NCBI GenBank assembly: GCA_033032175.1
Contig: CM065322.1
Span: forward strand, 9,486,001 to 9,550,000
Direction of reading: 5' to 3'
Source of the DNA: Saturnia japonica
Taxonomy: Eukaryota; Arthropoda; Insecta; Lepidoptera; Saturniidae
Length of the DNA stretch: 64,000 nt
Notes under the pieces: generated by a model
The model's database searches: none
Told to the model about the DNA's origin: nothing
The model's input: the letters and a program-made list of their open reading frames with translations, nothing else
Part shown: positions 44,067-56,045 of the stretch, piece by piece
How the letters are laid out: each line of letters opens with the position of its first letter
Position numbering within the stretch: the first letter of the stretch is position 1
Made by a program: the position numbers and the translations under genes

Positions 44067-44779
44067 AATATCCTATAAACCACAAATTAAGTCTTACGGA
44101 AAATGATAATAATCTTTTATATTAGATTATGTATTATTAACGGATATTAAGAAATTGCCAAACTCCCAATTTATCCAAGTTTTAATAGATTACCTTGTAT
44201 ATTTATGTGGTCTTTTTTATAAATTGAATGTTATTGATATAATCAATAATATTTTAGGTTTTTTAGAAATCTTTCTGTTAATTGAAAAGTAATTATATTA
44301 AACGTCTGGGCAGCTACGATTATTTTGGCGATGCAGGAAGATATTATATCTTTACATGAAGTTCGTCTTGCATAAAAATAACGTCTAAAAAACTACATTA
44401 TTTTTAGATGGATCTCCTATATGTAAATACATGGCTAATATGTAATTACGAATAAAGTACTAATACGGATAGAATACAAAAATAACAATGTAAATACAGT
44501 CTGTGAATATATTACCACGCTACGTATCACATGTACTTGGGAATATTATTCTCGATAATGGAATATCCAAATTGAAAACAAGCCAGCCAGCGAAAACTTT
44601 TACGTAACAATATATAATGTAAAAAAGACCTTCATAAAGATTAAGATTTGAACACACTGACCTGTAGATAGTGAGTGCTACGGAGCTACGATAAAAAATA
44701 TAATAATATGGAAGTTAAAATATCATTAGTTGAGAGGATTGCATCCGTGAGAGAACTACTGGGAAGTAGTTATGAAAAA
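44067..44779. other. AT-rich DNA, nothing recognised
   Basis: No coding frame of note, no repeat that I can assign. Confidence 0.45.
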
Positions 44780-45394
44780 AAAGTATAATATGTCACATCA
44801 CACATATGAATAAACTTACTCTATTTTATTTTAATATTTTAAGAAAACTTACAGCTAAGTACTTATTTAAGTTACAAGTATAAATTAATGAAGGCCATTT
44901 ACAAGTTCTCACATATAATTATGTACTTATATTTTTAAAAAAAAAGTAGACGGAAGAACACAAAAATATTAACAAAAGAAATAAGAATTCAAAAGAGCTT
45001 TCAACTTCAGCACAGTTGTATCAAATATATCAACGTCTAAATCACTAACCAATTTATTCATACGGCTGCTTACTCGAATGAAATAGGAATTTTGTCTGTA
45101 GGTAGTTCTAACAATAGGACTATAAAGTATGTTAGGGTTTGTAAAAGATGCTGCCGGTATACGTAGGTTAATTTTGCTCAGTATCTCCGAACAGTCAATT
45201 AGGCCATTGAGTATACACAAAAGATATGATACATCAGCTATTTCTCTTCGTGTATACAGCGGGAACATATGAAATTTTTACAGCGCGATGTGTAATCTGG
45301 TACAATTATTTCAGATTTAAACTGTAGGAAACGAAGAAACCGCTTTTGTATTTTCTCAATGCGTGTGATATGTATATTATAATTGCATGTGACA
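44780..45394 (-). pseudogene. LINE 3'-end relic (C-terminal domain and 3'UTR)
   Basis: In reverse complement, IEKIQKRFLRFLQF is followed, after a frameshift, by LYTRREIADVSYLLCILNGL, IDCSEILSKINLRIPAA and VSSRMNKLVSDLDVDIF. This is the post-RT domain (I..IQ.RFLR, then R...D...L....NG..D...LL) of Jockey/CR1-superfamily LINEs. A 3'UTR of about 170 bases ends near 44800. The 5' end abuts the next element head to head. Confidence 0.7.
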
Positions 45395-48300
45395 TCATGC
45401 TGTGGCGCGTAGGGATCGTGATAATAAATTTCTTAATTGTTTTAAGAAGCATCACGGTGGTGGTGTTATAATTGCAACATCTAAGAATCTTGACGTTCAA
45501 GTTAGGGATAATTGGTGTTCTGGATTTTTTGAGGACTTGTGGTTGCAAATCACAATAAACAAGAATTGTTCCATTAATCTTTGTGTTGTGTGTATACCAG
45601 ATTATATTCCCTACGTAATGTTTGTGGATTTTCTAAGTAAATGTACTCGTATATTAGAATCTACCACTGACAGTATTTATATAATTGGTCAATTTAATCA
45701 GGGGGACATTTAGTGTGGTCTGGTAAAACTGGTTGCCCAACGAACTACACAGATGATAAATCTAAGCTTTTGTATGACTGGGCAAATTCTAGCTGTGTAG
45801 ATCAGTTTAATAATATTTACAACCGTAATAGCAAAATATTGGATCTTGCATTTACTAATACTCCTGACACATATACACTCACTCAAACTACTGCCCTTAG
45901 TCGGTTAGACTTTCATCATCCACCGTAGGAACTTGATTTCTGTGGAATGTTGTTCACTTAAATAGATAATCCCTCAATTGAAAAACTGTGTTATTGTTAT
46001 TATAGAATGGATTATGAAAAATATATTCTTGATTTGCAGGAAGTTGAGTGGTGCTTATATGGTTCTGAACTGACTTGTGATGATTTTGTCCAATTTTTTT
46101 ACAACATCCTTTATTCTATTTAACAAAAGTATACTCCTACAATAAAACATAATCTTAAACGCTACCCAGAATGGTTTTCAAAGCAAATTATAAATATTTT
46201 TAGAAGTAAAGATAGATTTCACTCGCTATTTAAGCGCTATGGAAACCCAGGAGACTATGATACTTTTTCAATGCTTCGATTAAGATGTAAAAAATTGTTG
46301 TTTGATTGCTTTAAGACTTACATATCACGGATTGAAGATGATTTAGTGCTCAATCTGAAGGCTTTCTGGAGGTATACTAAAAGTAAGAAACTAACAAATG
46401 ATATTCCTAGTACCATGTATTATCGGGACCAAGTAACGGACTCAGATAAAGGCATTGTTAAATTTTTTGCGGATCAGTTCTCGTTCGTTTATGGGACTAA
46501 CATATCTACAAACTATGCTCCTAATTTTTCGCCTTCAACTTTGCGAATAGCGATATCTATATACCTTCTGATGAAATTCTGACGTGACTGAGGAGGATCA
46601 ACATCCATAAGAGTGCTGGCTCTGATGGTTTACTACCTATAGTAATTCGTCTTTGTTCTGCAGCTTTAGTAGAACCATTGGTAATAATATTTAATAAGTC
46701 TCTTAGCTTGGGTATTTTCCCTTCTCTTTGGAAGATTGCTAGAATATCGCCCATACATAAGGCTGGTGATAAATAAGATGTCACTAATTACGCTACGCTA
46801 CGCTAAAATATTTGAAGGGATTATATATGAACATATTTTTAGTCATATTTCGAATACATTAAGTAATAAACAACACGGTTTCGTCCGCAATAGATCGACA
46901 AACTCTTCTCGTGTATACAGCTTACTTATGTGATTCATTTAATATCAAAACACAAATTGACTCTATTTACACAGATATTTGTAAGACATTTGATCGTGTC
47001 AATCATTCTATCTTATTGTCAAAAGTCTACCATTTTGGTATTCATGGTAACCTCTACCGGTAATTAACTTCCTACCTGACAAATCGTTCTAAATTAGTTG
47101 CAGTGTACGGATTTGAATCTGCGACGTTTTCTGCAACTTCTGGTGTACCGCAAGGATCCAATTTAGGTCCGCTCTTGTTCCTGATATATGTTAATGACCT
47201 ACTCGACATGATATAAAGGGAATGTCTGACTTATGCAGATGATATAAAGATTTTTTGCAAAATTAACAGTATAGGGGACTGTCACAGCTTACAGCGTGAC
47301 ATCCACATAGTAAGTTTGTGGTGTAATAAAAATCACATGTCGTTAAATATTAGAAAGTGTCAGATTATTTCATTTACAAAAAATAAGAACCTGATTGATT
47401 ACAAATACCAGATCGATAATACTCCTATAGTGAGGGTAAGTAGTGTTCGGAATCTTGGGGTTTTCTTTGATTCAAGTCTTTCTTTTAGGACACACTACGA
47501 TTACATCACTAGTAAGGCTAGTCGTATCTCAGTTTTGTACTACGTACCAGTAAACCCTTTAAAAAAGCGAGATCTTGTATAACTCTCTATGTTAGCTTGG
47601 TGCGAAGCATATTGGAGTATTGTTTATCTATTTGAATACCGATATATATGGTGCGTGTGAATGGAATTGAATCCATACAGCGTAGATTCATTAGGTCATT
47701 GTGTGGCAAACTTGGGCTGCGACGTAAACTACCAGACTATGAAGATAGGCTTGTAGCGACATCTACATAGCGACACATAACGACATCTATCAAGCCACAT
47801 ACGACGCATCCTACATCGCGCTATAGAAATTAACTCTTCAATTGAGTGTATATACAAGAACCCGACTACAACCGTTGGGCAGCTGCCCGCCAGACATAAC
47901 ACCCGTCTGGTCAGAGGATCCTCCCTTTGCTATAGTTCTTCTACAGGCTTAAAAAGTTTAATATTAAAAGTCTTGAGAAAAGAAGAAATGTTGCGGATCT
48001 ATGTACACTTCACAAAATATCAAATGGTACACTTGATAGTGAATTGTTGGGTAAACTCAATACAAAGGTGCCCACTCGTTCCGTTAGACATCAACAATTG
48101 TTTAGCTTCCCCCCTCTGTAGCAATAATGTATCGGAGAATGGTCCCATTAATAGAATGTGTAGGCGATATAACGGAGTTAACTTACAACAAGACATATTT
48201 TTCATCAGCCTTCCTAAATCTAAAAATTCACTCATTTAATATATTTATTGCTAATTAATTGTTAAATGTTTAGTCCATTTACTATAAACAGTATTTGTTA

Positions 48301-48455
48301 TTAATGAAAGTTGTGCACATATGTTATAGGGTATTACATTTTAAGAGGTATTTTGAGTTAAGTTATTATTGCTACTTAATTTTTTTTTGATCTCTTACCT
48401 GTATTTTTGCCTTACTAGATAAAATTAAATAAAAATAAATACGAGCGCTCACGGT
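45395..48455 (+). pseudogene. Long LINE relic: endonuclease, reverse transcriptase, 3'UTR
   Basis: A 3-kb element with many stops and frameshifts. Endonuclease pieces: HHGGGVIIATSKNL, ICVVCIPDY-like, and IIGQFNQGD where GDFN is expected. RT pieces: [66 protein letters not shown] and YADDIKIF (near 47236). The thumb reads MSLNIRKCQIISFTKNK and VRNLGVFFDSSLSFRTHYDYI. The C-terminal NVADLC-type domain and the 3'UTR (to GTCTCTTACC..AAATAAAAATAAAT) match 31011-31386. It belongs to the Jockey/CR1 superfamily; the precise clade is uncertain. Confidence 0.8.
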
Positions 48456-48459
48456 ACGG

Positions 48460-48592
48460 CGGGAGTGCGGCGGCGATGCTAACTATAATGCGCACAGAGC
48501 TTAGCGGATACCAAGTCACGGTCAAGCCGTAAAAGCCGTCTGAGGCTTCAGGGCCCTTATGGCTAACAATGTAATCAGTCAAAAAAAAAGGG
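48460..48592 (+). repeat. Jockey-related 3' tail, truncated
   Basis: The last about 95 bases, CAAGTCACGGTCAAGCCGTA, AAAGCCGTCTGAGGCTTCAG and GGCCCTTATGGCTAACAATG followed by TAATCAGTC and an A-run, align with 39158-39230 of the intact Jockey element. Upstream sequence is only loosely similar. It sits directly after the A-rich end of the preceding LINE. Confidence 0.65.
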
Positions 48593-48637
48593 GAGCGATG
48601 GAAGGCATTCTACTAGTAGTGTTTGTAAAGTGTAAAG

Positions 48638-48951
48638 CAGAGCTTCTTAAACTTTTGTCATTCACGACCCCATTTATGATTGCGAGTTTCTTGACGACCC
48701 CATACAAATATAAAAGAAAAATAAATTAATATTTATTGATGATTTATTTATTAGGTAACAATATACATATATTTATGAAAATATATAGTTTTAGAATTCG
48801 TTTTGAAACATACAAAAATCTAAAATTAAAAATTGCACAAAAAATTATAAAACTCTAGTGATGTTATAAAATGGTATATATAAATATTTGACATTAAAAT
48901 TTCTCGCGACCGCAGAATTTTGCTACGCGACCCATAGTTTAAGAAGCCCTG
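48638..48951. mobile_element. hAT-type MITE with perfect 8-bp target duplication
   Basis: Terminal repeats CAGAGCTTCTTAAACT and (inverted) CAGGGCTTCTTAAACT differ at one base. GTGTAAAG flanks both sides (48630-48637 and 48952-48959). The ends continue with CGACCCCAT and GCGACCCAT, the usual subterminal sequence of a widespread hAT group. At 314 bp it has no transposase and must be non-autonomous. Confidence 0.85.
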
Positions 48952-49074
48952 GTGTAAAGCAATAAACTACTTTTTACATGCATAATATTTCTGTATAATT
49001 GGCCTACCAAGTTAATAAAATTGAATTGTCTGATTGTAATGTCAAAATAACAGTTTTTGCAGTTGCATATGAAA

Positions 49075-49376
49075 GTATATAAAATATATATATACAAAAC
49101 ATCAATTTTTTAAAATGTTGTCTGTCTTTATGTCTATTGCGGTTAATCTCCGCAACAGTTAGACTAATTTTGAGGAGACTTTCACTGGCTGATAGCTGAT
49201 CTTATAAGGAGTAACTTGGCTACTTTTTTTATGAGGGTTAAATGGCTTACGCTGAGTAAACGGCAAGCATTTTTGTCTTTAAAATAACCGGGAGTGGGGT
49301 TAGCAATATTCACAGGTGTGCCCGATTGACGGCATTCTGTAGTCCACGCGAGCGGAGCCACAGGCACAGCTAGTAT
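49075..49376 (-). repeat. LINE-tail-like repeat (family C), copy 3
   Basis: Reverse complement: AGCTGTGCCTGTGGCTCCGC, GACTACAGAATGCCGTCAAT, ATCAGCTATCAGCCAGTGAA and CTGTTGCGGAGATTAACCGC, in the same order as 11591-12064. Confidence 0.65.
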
Positions 49377-50600
49377 TTCTGTATAATTGGTCTATCAAGT
49401 CAGTGTCATAATTCTACAGCCTTTACATATATATGCTTTAATATAGAACATTATTAGTACAAAGATAGATAGATAATTATTATATTAGTAGTAAATGACA
49501 TTGCATATTATAGATAATTATTTTGTGATATAGACAGTTGTTGGAAATTTTTATCTCTGTTTATTATTATCATAGAAAAACAACTCATTAGAGCCAAACT
49601 TAGAAACTTTTACTATATTGCTTTCTTTATGAAGAAATCCGGCTTTATGTTTCCAAACCTAACCTGAGTAACTACCTAGTCGTAAAAAAGCATTTCAGGC
49701 CTAAATAGGATTTTATTTTATTTAAAACTTACCTTTATACGTAGCTTAGTCCAGATAAAATTTTTTTTTTTAATAATTTATTTTCAAGATATACTGCTTA
49801 CTTACTTCAACGGCGACTATTAAAATTCTCTATTCAGTTTCAGCCCTAAAAAGGCACCTATGAACTTTAAAACACTTCCACTAGTTCGAAATGTTTTTTT
49901 TAATGTATCAAATAAATAATTTAATGTATCAAATATATGTTTACAGTTTTATAATTAAAACGTTCCAAATTAGAAATCCTATTTTAAAGCAAGTAACAAA
50001 TTGTTTTGGAAAGGAATTGATGAACAGACATTCCTACAGCTATAAATAAAGGACCTACTATGGAACTTGGCACACGTTAGATCTCAACTTTTTTATAGGT
50101 GACAACGTTCGGGACGTTGCTTCTACCAAACTAGACCCCCTTTTATGTATTTTATCAGATACGGTTAGTACCAGCGATCACACTTGTGATTGTAAAAAAA
50201 AACTTTACATTGGCTTTTTTATAGGAAAACCCTCCACTCTTTGCCTAAATCCTGGCTACGCCCATTTGTATATGCCATTAGATTGTATGCCAAAATGTCA
50301 AAATACACCAAAAATTTACAATCTTTTTAACATTTTCAATGGAACAAAATTCCAGCGCAGAGCTGATAATTAAATTGTACTAGATGGAAATTGAAAATCG
50401 CTAAAAGCAATATTCATGCGATTTCAAAGCAATTTATTAACGAAGATCTAATAATAAAGGTAAACTGCTATTGACAGTTTTCATTTAATTTCCATACCAT
50501 TAATTATTATTGAGAGAGTCTATTTACTAACTATTTTCTCCGGTGAGTTTACACTGTTATTACAGAATCCGATAAGTTTCACGAGAATTTTAAATATAAT
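49377..50600. other. AT-rich DNA, nothing recognised
   Basis: Only short frames and AT-rich tracts. A tandem TTTAATGTATCAAATA pair lies at about 49900-49935. Confidence 0.4.
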
Positions 50601-50619
50601 AGACAAAACAGTTAATAGA

Positions 50620-50780
50620 TCTATATATATATATATAATTGAGATTGTAAATGTTCGTTTGTTCTAAATCTTAAATCTCCGAAAAGTTCTTCACCGATTG
50701 TTTTGTTGAATTTCTGAAGAAATCAGTCTGCAACACAACAGCAACGCATTGGCGGGTGCAGGTATGTAGTCTAATCTAAT
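50620..50780 (+). repeat. (AT)n tract followed by dispersed repeat fragment
   Basis: An ATATATATATATATA tract at about 50622-50637, then TCTCCGAAAAGTTCTTCACC followed by GATTGTTTTGTTGAATTTC and GCAACGCATTGGCGGGTGC. This resembles a lepidopteran repeat module with a (C)TCACCGATT core. Confidence 0.4.
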
Positions 50781-51254
50781 TATATGAAAGGAACCCGTGA
50801 CTGAATGATCTCTGAACACATAGCTTTAACTACTAAGGGGTTTGGGCCGAAATTCAACACACAGATATTTATTATGACTTAGGCATCCGTTAAGAACAGA
50901 TTTTTGAAATTTCAAGCAGTAAAGGGGTGTAACTGCTCACTTCCCGAACTCAGTTACAGCTTTCCAGGTTGCTTGACAATCACGGTTACTGCTCCGCTCC
51001 TTCATGGAGTTATACAATTTTTCTTAGGCTATAAAATGCAAAAAAAAAACAAATCTTACTAATAGTTTCACTGGTAAATTAGCACGTTAAAACTAGCTCA
51101 TGAGCTTATTTATATTAGAAAGGGAAAAAGGTCAAGCATAGCCTATTTCTCCTATCTACTATCTATTGATACTCACAAAAGAGAAGTCGTTTTCTTAGTA
51201 GTTTTTTTTTACATTTAGTAATTAGATTGAGGAGACTTAAAACACTACAGTGAT

Positions 51255-51450
51255 ACACCTTTTATCTTTTTATAGTTGCATGGCAAAGTGACGACGCTGT
51301 CCCGATGGTAAGCACAGTTCAATCCAAAAACAACGGCGACCACCGACAGATCTATCCACGTTATGCTTAAAGGATCCGATGTCGTAAGAAGGCAAAATAC
51401 TGGGCCGGGAAATGGTTCTATAGTTTCATGGTAAAATAAAGATAAGTTAT
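51255..51450 (-). repeat. CR1-like LINE 3' tail fragment
   Basis: Reverse complement contains GTGGATAGATCTGTCGGTGG, TCGCCGTTGTTTTTGGATTG and CGTCGTCACTTTGCCATGCA, matching pieces of 20692-20890 (+) and 32100-32180 (-). Confidence 0.5.
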
Positions 51451-52217
51451 AGAGAACTTTTTAGTTCGCGTTGAAAACCTGTTGTAACCTGTTAGCGTAA
51501 AACTGTGACTTCGAAGCCCAGCGCGTTATTTATGTTGTGGAAAAGACGGGATGGAATTAGGTTGAAAAAATTTAGGACATACCTGCCTCATGAACATTGC
51601 AGGCAACACAGATTTGAGAAAAAGGCAGACGGAGCCTTCAGAACAACAAATGTGGGACATGTATATAGCCTTGTATACTTGACAAACGGATAACAACACG
51701 GGCGATCGTTGAATAATGTTGCCAGGGCAGTTTAAATAAGTTTTATTGTTATTTATTTGTAATCCATTAACTTAAGGTTTTTTGACCCTATATTATGAAA
51801 TATGGTAGTATTTTGCGTGATATACTTTCGTTGTTGAGTATGAGTGAAATGGGTTATAAATATAAAGTGGAAAACATGCATTTTGAGTTATCACAAAAAC
51901 TCACTATCTAGTTCTCACTTTGTATATTGGAAAAATTTACGAAGGCTTAAAAACATCGACACTGAAGGCGCCACTTAGTGTATTGGAAAATTTTAAATTA
52001 AATTTTAAATCTTAAAAACATTGACAGTGGCAAGTACTTTTGGCGGCTCCAAAACAAGAAAAAAAAACCACTGAAAATAATATCAAAATATGCTTTGTTA
52101 CCTATGAAACGATACTCCGCTTCCCTTTTTTGTTTGCGAAGAATTTTTACCTAGCACACAAAAATGCATGGCATATTTTCAAAATAATACTGAAGCAAAG
52201 GGAATGCTGACATTACA
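51451..52217. other. AT-rich DNA, nothing recognised
   Basis: A 62-codon frame at 51505-51693 has no domain, and nothing else stands out. Confidence 0.4.
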
Positions 52218-52219
52218 TA

Positions 52220-52918
52220 CAGCGTGTCCGGTAATGAATGGATAACCTTGAAATGGGTTATAGCAGAACTTATGGCTGTTCAGAAAAAAATGCGAAACAA
52301 AATATGTCTTAGTTAGTACCTAAGATATGATTGTTTTAAATAAAAAACTACAAATTTTTACCTTGTTTTACATTCTTGTACACTGCGACCACAAATTACT
52401 GAATTGTATCTTTTTTTTTATCTTTAATTGTACGGTAACTATGCCAATCGATAAGCAGTAAATAGTTTGACTAGCTATGGTTATGGTTTGACTAGTTATG
52501 CTTTGACTAACTATTAAAAAAAAAAACACTTGAATTAATATTTCTGTGAGAAATTTGCTAAAATATTTTTTTTACAAAGTTTAAGCTTCTTGGGTATAAA
52601 AAACATGTATGAAAACATGAATGACTAATAATTTTAAATAATGTCGGTTTTGAGTAGATTTTATAATGGTATAATTTATTACTATATCTTATGTAAATAG
52701 TGAATTATTGCTTTTAAAGGAGAAAAGGAGCAAATTTGATTAAATATCAAAATATTTAATATGGGAATATTTTTTATATTCAACTGCACCTATTTAAATT
52801 ATTTAAAAAAATCATATCTTAGGTACTACCTAGGATATATTTTGTTTCGCATTTTTTTCTGAACGGCATAAGTTCTGCTATAAGCCATTTCAAGGTTATC
52901 CATTCATTACCGGACCTG
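52220..52918. mobile_element. MITE with ~120-bp terminal inverted repeats, TA duplication
   Basis: The left arm (52220-52345) and right arm (about 52800-52918, inverted) share GTCCGGTAATGAATGGATAA, CCTTGAAATGG, TTATAGCAGAACTTATG, TCAGAAAAAAATGCGAAACA and GTACCTAAGATATGATT. They differ at only a few positions plus a 3-base indel near the tip. Each end starts CAG and is flanked by TA (52218-52219 and 52919-52920), pointing to the Tc1/mariner/pogo superfamily. The 450-bp core has no transposase. Confidence 0.8.
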
Positions 52919-52920
52919 TA

Positions 52921-53714
52921 TATCCATTCAAAATTGACACAATTGAATACTATTATGGGACATTTTCGTATTCTGACCGGCTTTATCTGCGTTTTTCTTA
53001 AATCTGTGGCAGATAGCTTATCTTTGCTCCCTATCCAGGTCATCGTCGAAGTATTTTGCGTACAGTAATGTTTATTTGTACACCAGCAAATTAATTATAG
53101 AAAAAAAAATTGTAAAATAATTTCACACTATTATCATTGACGGCTAACTTTATAAACAAGATAAAAAACATTTTTTTAATAAATAATTCCAAGAATGAAA
53201 TACATGACTACTTTAGGTTTTCTTAAATCTTTAAACATTATCTTAATTTTCTTTCGTAACACACAACGTCTAGTAAACAAGACAAACACATTAAAGAAAG
53301 TTAAAACAGAGTGTTTGCTTTTAAATGCCCCTCTCTAGAGTATATAAATAGTGAATAGATACTTGTTAGTGTTTCTCCCCTTCGATACCCCTCTTGCGTC
53401 AATTATATCGTCCGACTATTTGAGTATGGACTAAATATTGTCTAAAGGTCTATTGATATAACGAAGAAAATCTTAACATAATAATAAAATTTAACGACCG
53501 TATGAATTTTTACTATTTTAAGAACATATTTTGGCAAAATATAAATATTTTGAATATTCTTTAGAATTTGTTTTATTATTTTGAGACGTTTAAGATGTGA
53601 GTGACGCCTTTTATGTTTAAAATACTTCTAGAATAACTCTAATTATTTTACAGTGGTTAGGATTATTACAGGCGATCTGCATTCGAACCACAAGCTACCT
53701 GCATAATTGCACGA
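52921..53714. other. AT-rich DNA with a repeat half-arm
   Basis: ACACTATTATCATTGACGGC followed by TAACTTTATAAACAAG at about 53125-53160 belongs to the inverted-repeat family of 15190. The rest shows nothing I can name. Confidence 0.45.
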
Positions 53715-54235
53715 TAATGACTCAATTCCGAATTTAAATCAAAAACGGCTTATCCGATTTTGTGAAATTTTGTACCCTTGATGCTTTATATAATTGCTTA
53801 ATTGATAGGATATAAGAATTTTCAATATTATTTTTAAATCGTAGAAAACAAATTAGATTGTTATTGATTTTCCGTCGGTTTTGTTGAAAATATTGCATTC
53901 CATAGTAAAATTATAGGCCTATGAGAATTGCCAATATTAATTTTAAAAATCCCAAAAAAATCTCAACCGAATTTAATGTAATTTTAGTAGACTTTAAGCA
54001 TAACATGTAATTCTATAATTAATAGAGAATTGTCAATATTACATTTAAAAATCATAAAAATTGTAAAAAAAAATTACTTTTTATCAATTCTTAACTGATA
54101 TTGATGAAATCTATAGACCATAATGCTATATTAATTGTCAATAATATGAGTAAAAATAAAATTCCGAGACGAAAATAATTACTACATGACAAACTCATGC
54201 GGAGCCCCGTAGCATTAGTAGAATATAATAATTAT
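53715..54235 (+). repeat. Repeat with internal ~110-bp units (family D), copy 2
   Basis: Several imperfect units carry CCGATTTTGTGAAATTTTGT, AAGAATTTTCAATATTA, GAGAATTGCCAATATTA and GAGAATTGTCAATATTAC. The end CATGCGGAGCCCCGTAGCAT parallels the close of 14336-14715. Confidence 0.55.
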
Positions 54236-54689
54236 TATTTTGCAGTAAGCTCGATTATTCTGGTGTTAAGGTTAGTGATTTAGCTTGTCGTAACTGTACA
54301 CGTGGTTCTTGGCTGTCCTCAAAGTTAATGCATCATTTATTATTAACCGTATGGTTTCCAAAGCGGCTTAACTTTCGTTATGAAACATATGTTGTAGTTT
54401 CTATAAAATATAATATTCTATACTTGCGCGTACTGTCTTACTCTCGAACCATACATATTTGATATGTGTAGATTGACCAAGTAACCATAAAACAAAGATC
54501 CAACTAGACGCGCCATTTTGCTTGATTTTACTCGAGAGAGAGAAAAAGAGAGAGATGTTTCAATCAACGTATTTGATATTTTATCGTCTCACATAAAAAT
54601 ATGTACTTCATAATTCATTACGCTAAAAAAAAACTTCAAATTTTATTTAATTACTTATTTAAATTTTCCATTGTATAATTTTTCAGTTA

Positions 54690-55085
54690 TCTAATAACTA
54701 GCTTTTGCCCTCGGTTTCGCTCGCGTAGATTGTAAGGTTTGTACTGTTTTTAATATATAATACCTATGTTGTCATGCTTATAAATAAACAATCATTTTAT
54801 AATATTAGTTTAGATATAGCTATGTCCCGTGGATGCACTTGCGTACAATTTTGACTGCATATTCCTGTTTCATACATACGATACCTACTTGCCTAAGGGT
54901 TACCAGTGCGGCTATTCCGATCTTTAGAGTTGTACCTACCGAGCAGTTATGTAGCCTATACATAACCTTTCACAATAAACGAACTAACTCATTCAGAAAT
55001 ATATTTTCTCTTCCGACTGATAATTCCAGAGATTAGCGCGTTCAAACAGCCAACGATAAAACAATCTCTTGAGCTTTATGGTTTT
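54690..55085 (+). repeat. AGCTTTTGCCC repeat head plus family B remnant
   Basis: TAACTAGCTTTTGCCCTCGG followed by TTTCGCTCGCGTAGA opens one repeat. From about 54815 a family-B-like piece (AGCTATGTCCCGTGGATGCA) runs to CTGATAATTCCAGAGATTAG followed by CGCGTTCAAAC. Confidence 0.55.
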
Positions 55086-55094
55086 TTGAGATAA

Positions 55095-56045
55095 AAATAC
55101 TCTTTTTTATTTTGCGCGGAAACCTAAGTCCTTTTCTAAAGTAAAAGTAACTTAGGCTGTTACTCCTTATAAAATCAGCTATCTACCTGTGAAAGTGTCG
55201 TCTAAATCGTTCCAACCGTTTCGGAGATTACCCTGAACAAACAGACGTAAAAGAATTAAAAAAAAGGTTTTCTGGTATAAGTACCCTATATACAGTGTAA
55301 ACTCTTTATAACGTTATCCTTTATAACGATAAACTCCCTATAACGTTGAAGTGACCCAACTTGGTTGGTTTGCGTTAAAACCCACATATTGAAACACTCT
55401 TTATAGCGATACGCCATTCTCTATTACGATGAAATGTGTTCATATTTTTAGACAGTAAATATTTATCAGGTAACAAAAGACTTTGAAGCTCCGAAACATC
55501 CGAGGTCGGTCTAGCTTTTGTTATCCTTAATTGCCTTGAACACGTGCAGTATGACGCATTGTTTTCTCGGAAGGGATGGTCTTCGACCAAGCATACTGGG
55601 TACCTATCGTATTATCAGTCGTAAACCTACTTTGAAACTGTTAACATGCCCAGTAAACGGAAAGCGATTAGTGTTGACGAAAAAATTTGATAGAAGAATA
55701 TATGAATAGAATACATAAAATAATACAAAACAATTACTGGCATAGCAAAAAACGTCAGACAAATTTATCGGACTATATGAGTAAACAATAATTTATAAGC
55801 ATTTATTATCTAAGACATCCAAATTAAATAATTTTTAATATGTTTGTTTTTTTGTTCACTCCATATAACAATAACTCTCTATAACGACAAAAAATGCTCA
55901 GTCCTTTGAGTTTCGTTATAAAGAGTTTACAGTGTACTTTATATTATACTATAATTTCATATGCGCTTAGTAAAAACCTGTTATTTGGACGTTACAAACA
56001 GATACTTCAGTTTTATAAATCGCATTAATAGGTTTGTGTAGATAT
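55095..56045 (+). repeat. LINE-tail-like repeat (family C), copy 4, interrupted
   Basis: Left part: ATCAGCTATCTACCTGTGAA, CGTTCCAACCGTTTCGGAGA and TTACCCTGAACAAACAGACG. Right part (from 55937): CATATGCGCTTAGTAAAAAC followed by CTGTTATTTGGACGTTACAA and ACAGATACTTCAGTTTTATA. Together they match 11900-12064 once the pogo-type insertion is removed. Confidence 0.7.
55293..55934 (+). mobile_element. pogo/Tigger-type deletion derivative
   Basis: Ends are CAGTGTAAACTCTTTATAAC (left) and CACTGTAAACTCTTTATAAC (right, inverted), flanked by TA on both sides (55291-55292 and 55935-55936). Subterminal TATAACG motifs repeat several times. At 55646 an ATG opens MPSKRKAISVDEKI before a TGA; this is the start of Tigger-type transposases (a basic S-K-R-K then a helix-turn-helix onset). 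The rest of the gene is deleted. At 642 bp it is non-autonomous. Confidence 0.8.
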
